From the NCBI GenBank assembly GCA_030744095.1, contig JASLRF010000435.1, positions 1 through 7,042 of the forward strand: DNA of 7,042 nt. The letters run 5' to 3'. Every line of letters begins with the position of its first letter. The first letter of the stretch is position 1. The notes below the pieces were generated by a model that saw nothing but the letters and a program-made list of their open reading frames with translations, had not been told where the DNA came from and made no database searches. The position numbers and the translations under genes are program-made. Positions 1 through 6,308 of the stretch are shown here, piece after piece. The stretch is from Pirellulaceae bacterium. Lineage in GTDB: Bacteria > Planctomycetota > Planctomycetia > Pirellulales > Pirellulaceae.

Positions 1-20
1 ATTTCGAGTTCGCCATCCTT

Positions 21-77
21 GGCTCTCCTATCGTGCGGCTTTGTTTGCAACCGCAGCATGATAGAAGAGCCTTTTTT
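21..77 (+). terminator. Rho-independent terminator of a gene lying left of the window
   Basis: A long imperfect hairpin is followed by six T. The outer stem is GGCTCT (21-26) with AGAGCC (66-71). A 2x2 internal loop (27-28 and 64-65) leads to TATC (29-32) with GATA (60-63). A small asymmetric loop (33 and 56-59) leads to TGCGG (34-38) with CCGCA (51-55), closing a 12-nt loop. The T-run is at 72-77. All three stem segments are perfectly complementary and in register, which is unlikely by chance. The U-tract lies on the + strand side only, so it ends rightward transcription from a protein or RNA gene outside the window. Confidence 0.75.
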
Positions 78-339
78 AGTGGATACCAATTGAAGACGTT
101 TTCTCAGAAAGTGCAGTTACGCCATTCTCTTTGGCGTTAAGACCACCGACTGGTTTTGGTGCGGAACCTGCTTTCGCTCGGCGCAACGCTACAACAGCAG
201 AGCACCATCTTTCTTGGCAAGGAGCCTCCCTTTCATACTCCAAAAGGTATCACCAAAGGTATCTCCGAAGCCAAGAAACAGCAAAGCGGATCACAGCTCA
301 TTTGCCGCAATCCGCTAGTATAAAAACACTTCAGAAGAG
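78..339. other. Intergenic region without a convincing gene
   Basis: Between the terminator and the tRNA I see no reading frame with both a plausible start and a ribosome binding site. Two frames stay open. One starts at a TTG at 131 and runs into the tRNA. The other (GTG 159 to TAA 323) ends in a somewhat protein-like stretch but has no Shine-Dalgarno sequence. Small structures present are an ACGCC/GGCGT hairpin (119-137) and a near-tandem 12-13-bp repeat containing AAAGGTATC (240-264). It may be a decayed gene remnant or simple spacer. Confidence 0.5.
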
Positions 340-341
340 TG
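322..341 (-). terminator. Possible terminator just downstream of tRNA-Val
   Basis: Read on the minus strand, the tRNA 3' end is followed by a short stem CACT/AGTG (338-341 with 327-330) with a 7-nt loop, then five T (322-326). The stem is only 4 bp and borrows the last base pair and discriminator of the tRNA, so the U-tract is the main evidence. It would make the tRNA a single-gene transcript. Confidence 0.35.
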
Positions 342-413
342 GGCGATGAGGGACTTGAACCCCCGACATCCTCGGTGTAAACGAGGCGCTCTAGCCAACT
401 GAGCTAATCGCCC
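340..413 (-). tRNA. tRNA-Val (anticodon UAC)
   Basis: On the minus strand the sequence folds as a complete cloverleaf. The 7-bp acceptor stem is GGGCGAT/ATCGCCC. The D arm is GCTC/GAGC with a GG-containing loop. The anticodon stem is CCTCG/CGAGG around the 7-nt loop TTTACAC, giving anticodon TAC, which reads GUA and other valine codons. The variable loop has 5 nt. The T arm GGGGG/CCCTC contains one G-U pair and the loop TTCAAGT. The discriminator is A (340). The 3' CCA is not encoded (the next bases are CTC), so it must be added by tRNA nucleotidyltransferase. The total is 74 nt with no intron. The gene is transcribed away from the membrane-protein gene on its right. Confidence 0.96.
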
Positions 414-417
414 GCTA

Positions 418-438
418 AAGTGCACACTTGCAAAGTGT
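418..438. repeat. Interleaved inverted and direct repeat upstream of tRNA-Val
   Basis: AAGTG (418-422), CACTT (425-429) and AAGTG (433-437) alternate with 2- and 3-nt spacers. The second and third units lie in a perfect 15-bp inverted repeat, ACACTT-GCA-AAGTGT (424-438). It lies 5 to 25 bp upstream of the mature tRNA 5' end, where the tRNA promoter or leader should be, and also within the upstream region of the rightward membrane-protein gene. It could be an operator for either gene or a hairpin in the leader; the sequence does not decide this. Confidence 0.4.
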
Positions 439-512
439 CCGCCGATGGCAAGCAAACAGATTGCACGCCTAAACGGAACATCCTACGTCGCCTCTGTTTG
501 AGGTGTCAATCC

Positions 513-516
513 GAGG
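513..516 (+). promoter_or_regulatory. Shine-Dalgarno GAGG that fixes the start of the membrane protein
   Basis: GAGG ends five bases before the GTG at 522. The longer frame from GTG 420 would add 34 polar, cysteine-rich residues (Cys 4, 15, 26 and 29 of the longer form) in front of a clear transmembrane helix and has no ribosome binding site, so 522 is preferred. Confidence 0.55.
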
Positions 517-521
517 TGATT

Positions 522-1517
522 GTGTTGTTCGAGCTTTTGATAATTATCGTTCTGGCGTTGCATCTAATGTGCATGAATGTCGCTGCCGCGGGTCCCTTGG
601 TTTGTACTTGGCTCGACTGGCGCGGTGGTCGTGGTGACCCACTGGCGGATCGCGTTGGCCGCTTTCTCTGCTGGAACTCGCTGGCGTTGTTTTTGATCGG
701 CGGCGGGTTTGGGCTGCTGCTCGCATATCTGCGTTGGGACGACGCGTATCACGAGGTGTTTCACAAGTTTCCATCGAAAATCACTTTCGGCATGTGGGAG
801 CTGATCTTCTCATTCGTACTCGTTTCGGGCTCGGGCGTCTTGTGGTGTTACGCGCCGGGATCGAAGTTGGCGCGAGGAGGACGCATCTTGCTGCTGTTTC
901 TGGCGGGAACCAACTTGCTGTACCACTTTCCCTTTCTGTTTGCCATCATCTCTCGCGTTCACTCGGGTACGTTCAATCCGCCGGGGGTCGTTGATGCTTC
1001 GATGTTTCGTGGGCTGATGATGGAGGATTCCGTCTTGCCGCAGGTGGTGCATTTTAGTTTTGCATCGTTCGCAATGGTCGGAATCACGATGATTGGATTT
1101 GCGCTTTGGTGCGAGCGATCGTGGGGCGAGAATGAAACGGACGCGGCGGAACCCGTGGACCGAGAATCGCCGAACCACGATGCAGAAAATATAATCGTTC
1201 GGGTTGCTGACATCGGAGAGGATTCACAACGGATCGTGGCCTGGGGAGCCCGCCTGGCGCTCGGTGCAACGTTGTGTCAGATACCCGTCGGCATGTGGTT
1301 CGTCGTGAAACTCTCGCCTGGCGCTCAACAACGCGTGCTGGGGGGCGATCTCGTCGCATCCGGCCTGCTGGGGGTATCCATCGTTCTTGCTTTGGGATTG
1401 CTCCACCACTTATCTAGTTTGGCATTGGGTGTACCGCGGAAAAAGACCATGACCATGGCGATGGCCATGGTGATTGTACTGATCACGTTGATGACGGGCG
1501 TGCTGCAGCGAATCTGA
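522..1517 (+). CDS. Integral membrane protein, about 8 TM helices, histidine-bearing, function unknown
   Basis: I do not recognise this family by name. From GTG 522 the product is 331 residues with about eight hydrophobic helices, near residues 3-28, 47-71, 87-111, 118-145, 171-197, 239-264, 274-304 and 310-331. There is one hydrophilic acidic loop (about 198-235). Histidines lie within or at the edges of helices: H14 (LALHLM), H135 (LLYHFPF), H177 (VVHFSF) and H295-H296 (LLHHLS). H77 and H81 are in the loop after helix 2. Such a pattern is common in membrane cytochromes and metal-binding membrane proteins, and LLYHFPF loosely recalls the heme-ligand helix of cytochrome bd subunit I, but this is inference. 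The last helix begins in a low-complexity Met/Ala run (MTMAMAM). The gene stands alone: the tRNA on its left is divergent and the downstream epimerase has its own ribosome binding site after a 68-bp gap, although co-transcription with that gene is possible. The start codon is moderately certain; that it is a gene is highly likely. Confidence 0.82.
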   Translation: MLFELLIIIVLALHLMCMNVAAAGPLVCTWLDWRGGRGDPLADRVGRFLCWNSLALFLIGGGFGLLLAYLRWDDAYHEVFHKFPSKITFGMWELIFSFVLVSGSGVLWCYAPGSKLARGGRILLLFLAGTNLLYHFPFLFAIISRVHSGTFNPPGVVDASMFRGLMMEDSVLPQVVHFSFASFAMVGITMIGFALWCERSWGENETDAAEPVDRESPNHDAENIIVRVADIGEDSQRIVAWGARLALGATLCQIPVGMWFVVKLSPGAQQRVLGGDLVASGLLGVSIVLALGLLHHLSSLALGVPRKKTMTMAMAMVIVLITLMTGVLQRI

Positions 1518-1571
1518 GCGACCGCTCTCTTAACCGGCATCTAGGTTGAGTCATGGGAGCCACGATAGGAA

Positions 1572-1577
1572 AAGGAG
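1572..1577 (+). promoter_or_regulatory. Shine-Dalgarno AAGGAG of the aldose 1-epimerase gene
   Basis: AAGGAG lies eight bases before the ATG at 1586. An in-frame ATG at 1553 would place this motif inside the coding region and add 11 residues not expected for the family, so 1586 is the preferred start. Confidence 0.7.
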
Positions 1578-1585
1578 CTCTGTTT

Positions 1586-2542
1586 ATGTCGATCGAATGC
1601 ATCTCGATAAGCGATCCCGCTTCTGGCGCGACGGCTCGTGTCTTGGCGGGGTTCGGTTTCAATTGTTTCGAGTTTCAAATTCAGCATCAAGGTCGACCGG
1701 TCGACCTGTTGTGGGCAGCCGATCGGTTTGAGCGGGGTGACCAGCGCCCTTCAGGCAGTGGTATCCCGTTACTGTTCCCGTTTCCCGGTCGCATCAAAGG
1801 AAAGACACTGCGCTGGGATGGTCGAGAATTTCCGTTGCCAGGCGACGATGGTCGAGGCAACGCCATACATGGTTTTGTGCTCAACCGTCCTTGGCGTGTG
1901 ATCGAGTCGGCGGGAAACTACGTTGTTGGCCAGTTTCAGGCATCCATCGACGACGCTCAGCTGTTGAAACACTGGCCAGCTGATTTTCGGATCACGGTTC
2001 GGTATGAATTGGAGGGGACAACACTTTGCAGCGTGTTGCGAATCGAGAATCCAGACGACAGGCCATTGCCTTGCGGACTGGGGACGCATCCCTACTTTCG
2101 TGTTCCTCTAGGAGGAAGCAATTCGAACGATGTCGAGGTCCGGCTTCCCGTTTCACGACGCTGGGATCTTGTCGAAATGGACCCCAGCGGGGATTGCTTG
2201 GCGATCGATGACGCATCCGGGTTGCAAGCAGGTCGCTCGTTTGCAGACATTCAGTTCGACGCCGTGTTTGCCGGTCTCAAATTCGACGATGACGAACTCT
2301 GTCGCGCGCGGGTCAGTGACCCTGAAAGTGGAATCACGCTGCAGCTTGAATTTGACAAGACGTTTCGCGAGTGTGTTGTCTACACTCCACCGCACCGCGA
2401 GGCGATTTGTATCGAGCCGTACACGTGCGTGCCCAACGCCGCTGATCTGCAGGCACGTGGCATCGATAGCGGGCTCCGTATTCTGGCGCCAGGCGAGTCC
2501 TTTGAAGCCCATGTCGTGATGCGATGTTCGTACGTCAGCTAA
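1586..2542 (+). CDS. Aldose 1-epimerase (galactose mutarotase) family protein
   Basis: The 318-residue product belongs to the GalM-like aldose 1-epimerase superfamily, cytoplasmic beta-sandwich enzymes that interconvert alpha and beta anomers of sugars. The conserved set is visible: an Arg in FPFPGRI (R69), the first His in NAIHGF (H95), the second His in GLGTHPYF (H168), and a Glu in ICIEPYT (E277). These match the substrate-binding Arg, the acid His, the second His and the catalytic base Glu of Lactococcus GalM by order and spacing. A candidate for the substrate-binding Asp is D225 (QFDAVF). Length is normal and there is no signal peptide. The start at 1586 is set by AAGGAG eight bases upstream. 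The true substrate is open: many members of this superfamily act on sugars other than galactose, or on hexose-6-phosphates, and no galactose genes are nearby. Its last 8 bp overlap the 3' end of the convergent dehydrogenase gene, and I see no terminator between them. Confidence 0.92.
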   Translation: MSIECISISDPASGATARVLAGFGFNCFEFQIQHQGRPVDLLWAADRFERGDQRPSGSGIPLLFPFPGRIKGKTLRWDGREFPLPGDDGRGNAIHGFVLNRPWRVIESAGNYVVGQFQASIDDAQLLKHWPADFRITVRYELEGTTLCSVLRIENPDDRPLPCGLGTHPYFRVPLGGSNSNDVEVRLPVSRRWDLVEMDPSGDCLAIDDASGLQAGRSFADIQFDAVFAGLKFDDDELCRARVSDPESGITLQLEFDKTFRECVVYTPPHREAICIEPYTCVPNAADLQARGIDSGLRILAPGESFEAHVVMRCSYVS

Positions 2543-3500
2543 CCACGTTTTGCGGTTTGCCGTTCAGGAACGCCAGAACGTTTTCGACGGCACCTGAATT
2601 CAATAGGTCACGGCCTGTTGGATTCTGGTCGGCGCTGTGTGGCGTCAGGACGACTTGCGGACATTGCAAAAGAGGATGATCGGCTGTGATCGGCTCTTGA
2701 TCGAAGACGTCCACGGCCGCGCCGGCGAGATGTCCATCCCGGAGCGCTGCAACCAATGCGTTGGTATCGACCACGGGTCCGCGCGCCGTATTGATCAAGA
2801 GCGTGCCCGGTTTCATTGCCGCCAATTCCCGCGTGCCGATGAGATGGCGACTCTCGTCGGTCAACTTCACATGCAAGCTCACGACATCGCTAGTCGCCAG
2901 CAGATCTTCGAGTTTGACATAGGCAACGTCGAGCTCCTCGGCGCGGGCTGCCGTCGGATGAAAAGTCCAGGCTTGAACGTTCATTCCGATGGCACGCGCC
3001 AACTTGAGAGTCTCTCCGCCGATCGCACCAGTTCCGATGACGCCAAGCGTCTTGCCACGCAGATAGATGTTGTCCATGCCGCTCCAACGTCCCGCTTTCA
3101 GCTCGGCCGTCAGAAACGCCACGCGTCGAGCGGTTGCCAGGATCAATGCCAGGGCATGTTCTGCGACCACCTGGGCCGTCCTGCCGGGGACATTCGAGAC
3201 AACAATCCCCTGCTTGGCTGCCGCAATCAGATCGACCGAGTCGACGCCGATGCTGCAGGTGCTGATCATTCGTAGCCGAGGCAGCGCGGCGAGTGCCGCA
3301 GCCGTCCAGGCCGTGTTTCCGCGCGAGTTGATCATTAGCTCGGCATCGGCAGCCCTTTCGACTTGCGCCGCGAGCGACGTTGGCCGGTCACGAAAAACTC
3401 GTAATTCGACAAGTTCCGCCAGGCGATTGAGATGATGCGAGTCGGCGATCATCAGTGGATCGTCGCCGGGGATTACAAGCGTGGGGTCCGGTAATGTCAT
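2535..3500 (-). CDS. D-isomer-specific 2-hydroxyacid dehydrogenase
   Basis: The 321-residue product has the full layout of the family that reversibly reduces 2-oxoacids to D-2-hydroxyacids with NAD(P)H, as in glyoxylate/hydroxypyruvate reductases, phosphoglycerate dehydrogenases and D-lactate dehydrogenases. A substrate-binding domain (about 1-103) contains the GVDSVDL segment. The Rossmann domain carries the GTGAIG motif (156-161). The catalytic triad is R240 in INTARGPVVD, E269 in DVFDQEP and H288 in LTPHSA, all intact. At the end of the second Rossmann strand, where NAD-specific members have an acidic residue, the sequence reads AWTFHP, so NADP use is possible (inference). The exact substrate cannot be told. 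There is no C-terminal ACT domain, which argues against a long-form SerA. The start is ATG; no clear Shine-Dalgarno is seen. It converges with the epimerase gene and overlaps it by 8 bp. Its promoter should lie in the region shared with the divergent 803-residue gene. Confidence 0.93.
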   Translation of the reverse strand: MTLPDPTLVIPGDDPLMIADSHHLNRLAELVELRVFRDRPTSLAAQVERAADAELMINSRGNTAWTAAALAALPRLRMISTCSIGVDSVDLIAAAKQGIVVSNVPGRTAQVVAEHALALILATARRVAFLTAELKAGRWSGMDNIYLRGKTLGVIGTGAIGGETLKLARAIGMNVQAWTFHPTAARAEELDVAYVKLEDLLATSDVVSLHVKLTDESRHLIGTRELAAMKPGTLLINTARGPVVDTNALVAALRDGHLAGAAVDVFDQEPITADHPLLQCPQVVLTPHSADQNPTGRDLLNSGAVENVLAFLNGKPQNVVS

Positions 3501-3529
3501 GAAGCTGGCTTTCGATACAACTCAAAAAA

Positions 3530-3559
3530 TTGCCGTAATTGTCGCAGCTGGGATAGAAT
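3530..3559 (+). promoter_or_regulatory. Candidate sigma70-type promoter for the 803-residue gene
   Basis: TTGCCG (3530-3535) and TAGAAT (3554-3559) are separated by 18 bp. If used, it would give a leader of roughly 235 nt before the ATG at 3803. Planctomycete promoters are poorly conserved, so this is only a candidate. Confidence 0.3.
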
Positions 3560-3623
3560 GCAGTGTCGAGGAAAGGTTCGAGGTTGGGTGAGGATACGTC
3601 AAGTGGCGGTTGGGCTGGTAAAT

Positions 3624-3656
3624 CCTGGCCTCCAGAGCCGGAAAACGGAGGTTGGG
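3624..3656 (+). other. Imperfect hairpin in the leader of the 803-residue gene
   Basis: CCTGGCCTCC (3624-3633) can pair with GGAGGTTGGG (3647-3656) as a 10-bp RNA stem containing three G-U pairs, with a 13-nt loop. It is followed by CTTTCCC, which is not a clear U-tract. It may be a structured leader element or chance. Confidence 0.25.
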
Positions 3657-3802
3657 CTTTCCCAAATTGCCATCTTTCATAGAATTAGCCAGCAAGTTTA
3701 CCTGCCCCGAACAATCCTCACCAATTTGCTCGACGTTCTTAAAGCGTTAGAGCTACAATGATTAGGGACGCTGAGAGACTGCAGTAGGAACGGTCCGAAC
3801 CT

Positions 3803-6214
3803 ATGGATGTTGCAAACAAACCACCAAAGCCACGAATCTCTGCCGAAATCGTTCGGTTGTTGTCCGCATTGCGATGGCGGATACGGACTTACGTGTGGCT
3901 CGAGGGCATTTCCGTCGCCGTGGTTTGGGTCGGTCTGACGTTTTGGGCCAGCTTGGCAGTTGATTACCTCCCCGTTTTGCTTGGTGCGAGCGAAATGCCC
4001 AGGGAGGCTCGCGCGGTGCTGCTCGCCGTCATCGCGATCGTCTTGGCCTGGATCTTGTATCGCTGGGTCTTCCGGCGGACATTCGTCAGGATGCCGAATC
4101 GAAGCATGGCGATGCTGCTAGAAAGACGATTCGGCCATTTCAAAGACGGCTTGATCACTTCCGTCGAACTCAACGGCACGGAAGTTGACCCAGACACGAG
4201 CGAACGGATGCTGTCGCAAACTCAAACCGAAGCAGTTGGCAGCCTCCGCCAGGTCAGGTTATCCAGTGTATTCGATGCGCGACCGTTGGCGTTCAGTCTG
4301 ATCGGTGCGGTCGTGTTGACCGGTAGTGTCGGTTTGTTTTATGCGGCACAAGCCAACGCATTTCGAATTGGGGTCGAACGGATTTACGGGCTGGGTGATA
4401 CGCCTTGGCCACGCAATGCAAAAATCGAAGTCATTGGCGTGTCCGTTCCGCAATCCTCTCAAGGGAGCGATGAGGCCGTTCGCGCGAAGCTGGTGTCATT
4501 TGTCGACCAAAATGTCAAAGTCGCTCGGGGGGCGAGCGTCACTCTGACTGTCCGAGCTGACGGTGCGGCCAAAGTCGTGCCGGAGGTTTGCACGATTTAT
4601 TATCGCACCGCCGAAGGTGATCGCGGTCGAGTCAACATGACTCGCGTCGGTAGGATTCGTGACGGCTTTCAGACCTACAGCTATAACGGTAAACCGCTCA
4701 AAGGCATCCTGTCGACGGTCACCTTTGACGTCGTCGGCTACGATCATCGCTTGCGAGGTTATACGATGCAGGTGGTTGATGCACCTGCCGTCGTGGCTGC
4801 CGATCTGCGTTGCAACTTTCCAAAGTACATGGTTAACGAAGAGCTTGGACTCTGGCTGCCGCGAGACGTCGCACTGTCGTCTGGTTCACAACTTCCAATC
4901 GGTACCGACGTCACGATCATTGCCCGATCCAACAAGCCACTGCGGGAAGTCCGTGTTTTTGACACACACACAGAGAAGCCAACAACTCTACATGTCGATG
5001 CTCTGGACGATGACAAGCACGGATTTGCGATTCCGCTGGGAAAGATACATGACAACGTTTCACTAGAAGTTACCTTGATTGACACGGATGATGTCGCCTC
5101 GGAACGATCGCATCGGATTTACATTGGCGCTATCGAAGATCAAGCACCAACGATCGACATTTCATTGCTGGGAGTTGGCACGGCGGTAACACCGGATGTG
5201 TTGATTCCAATCCAAGGGACGGTGCGGGACGATTATGGCGTCGCTCGCAGTTGGTTTGAGGTGATGGTCGGGGACGGTGAATCGCACGAGTTGCCTTTGG
5301 TTGTCGCCGCCGCTAGTGAGGTATCTGCGGAGATTGACTTTCGAACTCGGCGCGGCGAGGGTGACGTCGCCATCAAGGCCGGCGACACGCTCAATTTGAC
5401 CGTGAAAGCCGCTGATCGATGCGACCTGCAAGACCCTCCAAACGTTGGTGTCAGCGACCACTATCAGCTGGAGGTCGTGACGCCCGACGAGCTGCTTTCA
5501 CGTCTGGAATCTCGTGAACTGGGGCTGCGCAAGCGGTTTGAACAGGTGGTTACCGAAGTCTCCGAAATGCGTGATTCGCTAGTCCGAGTGAAGACTGAAG
5601 GGCCCGAAGCGGAGACACCTGGTGCCGATCCAGCGGACGGAGGCTCGGAGGCCGACCAAGTCGATGTAGATAGCAACGCAGACAACTCGAGAGAGGCTGC
5701 CGAAGCGGCCATCGTCAAACGCAAGTGGGCGCTTCGATTGTTGCGATCTCAGCGCGCAATTTTTCAGTCGCAAAAGTCGGCACAGGAAACGCTCGGCATC
5801 GCTGCATCGTTCGAGGACATTCGAGCCGAACTGATCAACAATCGTGTCGAGACCGAAGACCGCAAAGAGCGGTTGCAGAATAAGATTGCCGACCCCTTGA
5901 ACCAAATTGGACAGACGCTGTTTCCTGAATTGGATACGCGGCTTGCGACCCTGGTCGGCGCTATGGACAAGAACATTGATGCCCTGGCGGCGACCGGCAA
6001 AGAGGATGCCGATACCGTCGCGCACGCAGACGCGGCGCTCGAGCAAGCCAACGTCGTCCTGCTGGCGATGCATGATGTGCTGGACAATATGCTCGACCTC
6101 GAATCCTTCAACGAATTGCTGGACCTGGTGAGGGGAATCATCCATGACCAGGAACGGATGATCATCGAAACAAAGAAACAACAGAAGAAGCAACTTCTCG
6201 ATTTTTCCGAATAG
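3803..6214 (+). CDS. Large membrane-anchored protein, DUF4175-like, with C-terminal coiled coil
   Basis: The 803-residue product has three hydrophobic helices near residues 31-57, 70-90 and 162-182. After these comes a motif GDTPWPRNAKIEV (198-210) and a long, mostly beta-strand region (about 205-560) that I place outside the cytoplasm. This region contains NFPKYMVNEE followed by SGSQLPIGTDV, and EDQAPTIDISL followed by GTVRDDYGVARS (about 445-483). The order (N-terminal helices, PWPR, then an Ig-like segment with a DDYG motif) resembles DUF4175-type proteins; this rests on remembered motifs, not a search. The C-terminus is alpha-helical: a coiled coil at 562-596, an acidic linker rich in Asp, Glu and Ala (about 598-635), then helices 636-803 ending in a Lys/Gln-rich tail. 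No catalytic motif is visible. The start ATG follows AGGAA by 12 bases. The next gene begins 94 bp downstream, and both share a helical, envelope-directed character, so a shared structural or assembly role at the cell envelope is my inference. Confidence 0.85.
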   Translation: MDVANKPPKPRISAEIVRLLSALRWRIRTYVWLEGISVAVVWVGLTFWASLAVDYLPVLLGASEMPREARAVLLAVIAIVLAWILYRWVFRRTFVRMPNRSMAMLLERRFGHFKDGLITSVELNGTEVDPDTSERMLSQTQTEAVGSLRQVRLSSVFDARPLAFSLIGAVVLTGSVGLFYAAQANAFRIGVERIYGLGDTPWPRNAKIEVIGVSVPQSSQGSDEAVRAKLVSFVDQNVKVARGASVTLTVRADGAAKVVPEVCTIYYRTAEGDRGRVNMTRVGRIRDGFQTYSYNGKPLKGILSTVTFDVVGYDHRLRGYTMQVVDAPAVVAADLRCNFPKYMVNEELGLWLPRDVALSSGSQLPIGTDVTIIARSNKPLREVRVFDTHTEKPTTLHVDALDDDKHGFAIPLGKIHDNVSLEVTLIDTDDVASERSHRIYIGAIEDQAPTIDISLLGVGTAVTPDVLIPIQGTVRDDYGVARSWFEVMVGDGESHELPLVVAAASEVSAEIDFRTRRGEGDVAIKAGDTLNLTVKAADRCDLQDPPNVGVSDHYQLEVVTPDELLSRLESRELGLRKRFEQVVTEVSEMRDSLVRVKTEGPEAETPGADPADGGSEADQVDVDSNADNSREAAEAAIVKRKWALRLLRSQRAIFQSQKSAQETLGIAASFEDIRAELINNRVETEDRKERLQNKIADPLNQIGQTLFPELDTRLATLVGAMDKNIDALAATGKEDADTVAHADAALEQANVVLLAMHDVLDNMLDLESFNELLDLVRGIIHDQERMIIETKKQQKKQLLDFSE

Positions 6215-6308
6215 CGGCGCTGTTAGGAAGGCTGTGATTGACGCGGCCAGCTCACAGTGGACAACGACACGGTGTGACACGAAATTCAAAAACTTGGCGG
6301 AACGAACC
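6215..6308. other. Short intergenic spacer, probably within a transcription unit
   Basis: This 94-bp gap holds an inverted repeat CTGTGA (6232-6237) / TCACAG (6252-6257) with a 14-nt loop and no T-run after it, so it is not a terminator. GGCGG (6296-6300) lies eight bases before the next ATG and may be a weak ribosome binding site. Confidence 0.4.

Larger units (their letters stand above)
3501..3802. other. Intergenic region between divergent genes
   Basis: This 302-bp region separates the leftward dehydrogenase gene from the rightward large membrane-protein gene and must hold both promoters. It contains a candidate rightward promoter (3530-3559), a TACAAT -10-like hexamer (3754-3759) without a good -35, three GGTTGGG copies (3582, 3608, 3650) and an imperfect hairpin (3624-3656). 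A 67-codon frame from ATG 3558 to 3761 is open, but that ATG lies inside the promoter-like TAGAATG, has no ribosome binding site and has an unremarkable product, so I do not call it. Confidence 0.55.

Noticed and set aside
340..413. tRNA-Val as the attachment site of an integrated element
   Set aside because: No integrase gene and no duplicated tRNA 3' end are seen in the window; the neighbouring genes look like ordinary chromosomal genes.
420..521. Extension of the membrane protein to GTG 420
   Set aside because: It adds a polar Cys-rich stretch ahead of the first helix, has no ribosome binding site, and covers the repeat upstream of the tRNA; GAGG before GTG 522 fits better.
2637..3275. 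212-codon plus-strand frame opposite the dehydrogenase
   Set aside because: The minus strand carries an intact enzyme with all catalytic residues, so this is an antisense shadow.
3558..3761. 67-codon frame in the intergenic region
   Set aside because: Its ATG overlaps a promoter-like TAGAAT, no Shine-Dalgarno precedes it, and the product shows no domain, signal or compositional sign of a real protein.
6232..6257. CTGTGA/TCACAG inverted repeat as a CRP-type site or terminator
   Set aside because: The half-site spacing is too long for a CRP box (14 instead of about 6-8 nt) and no T-run follows.
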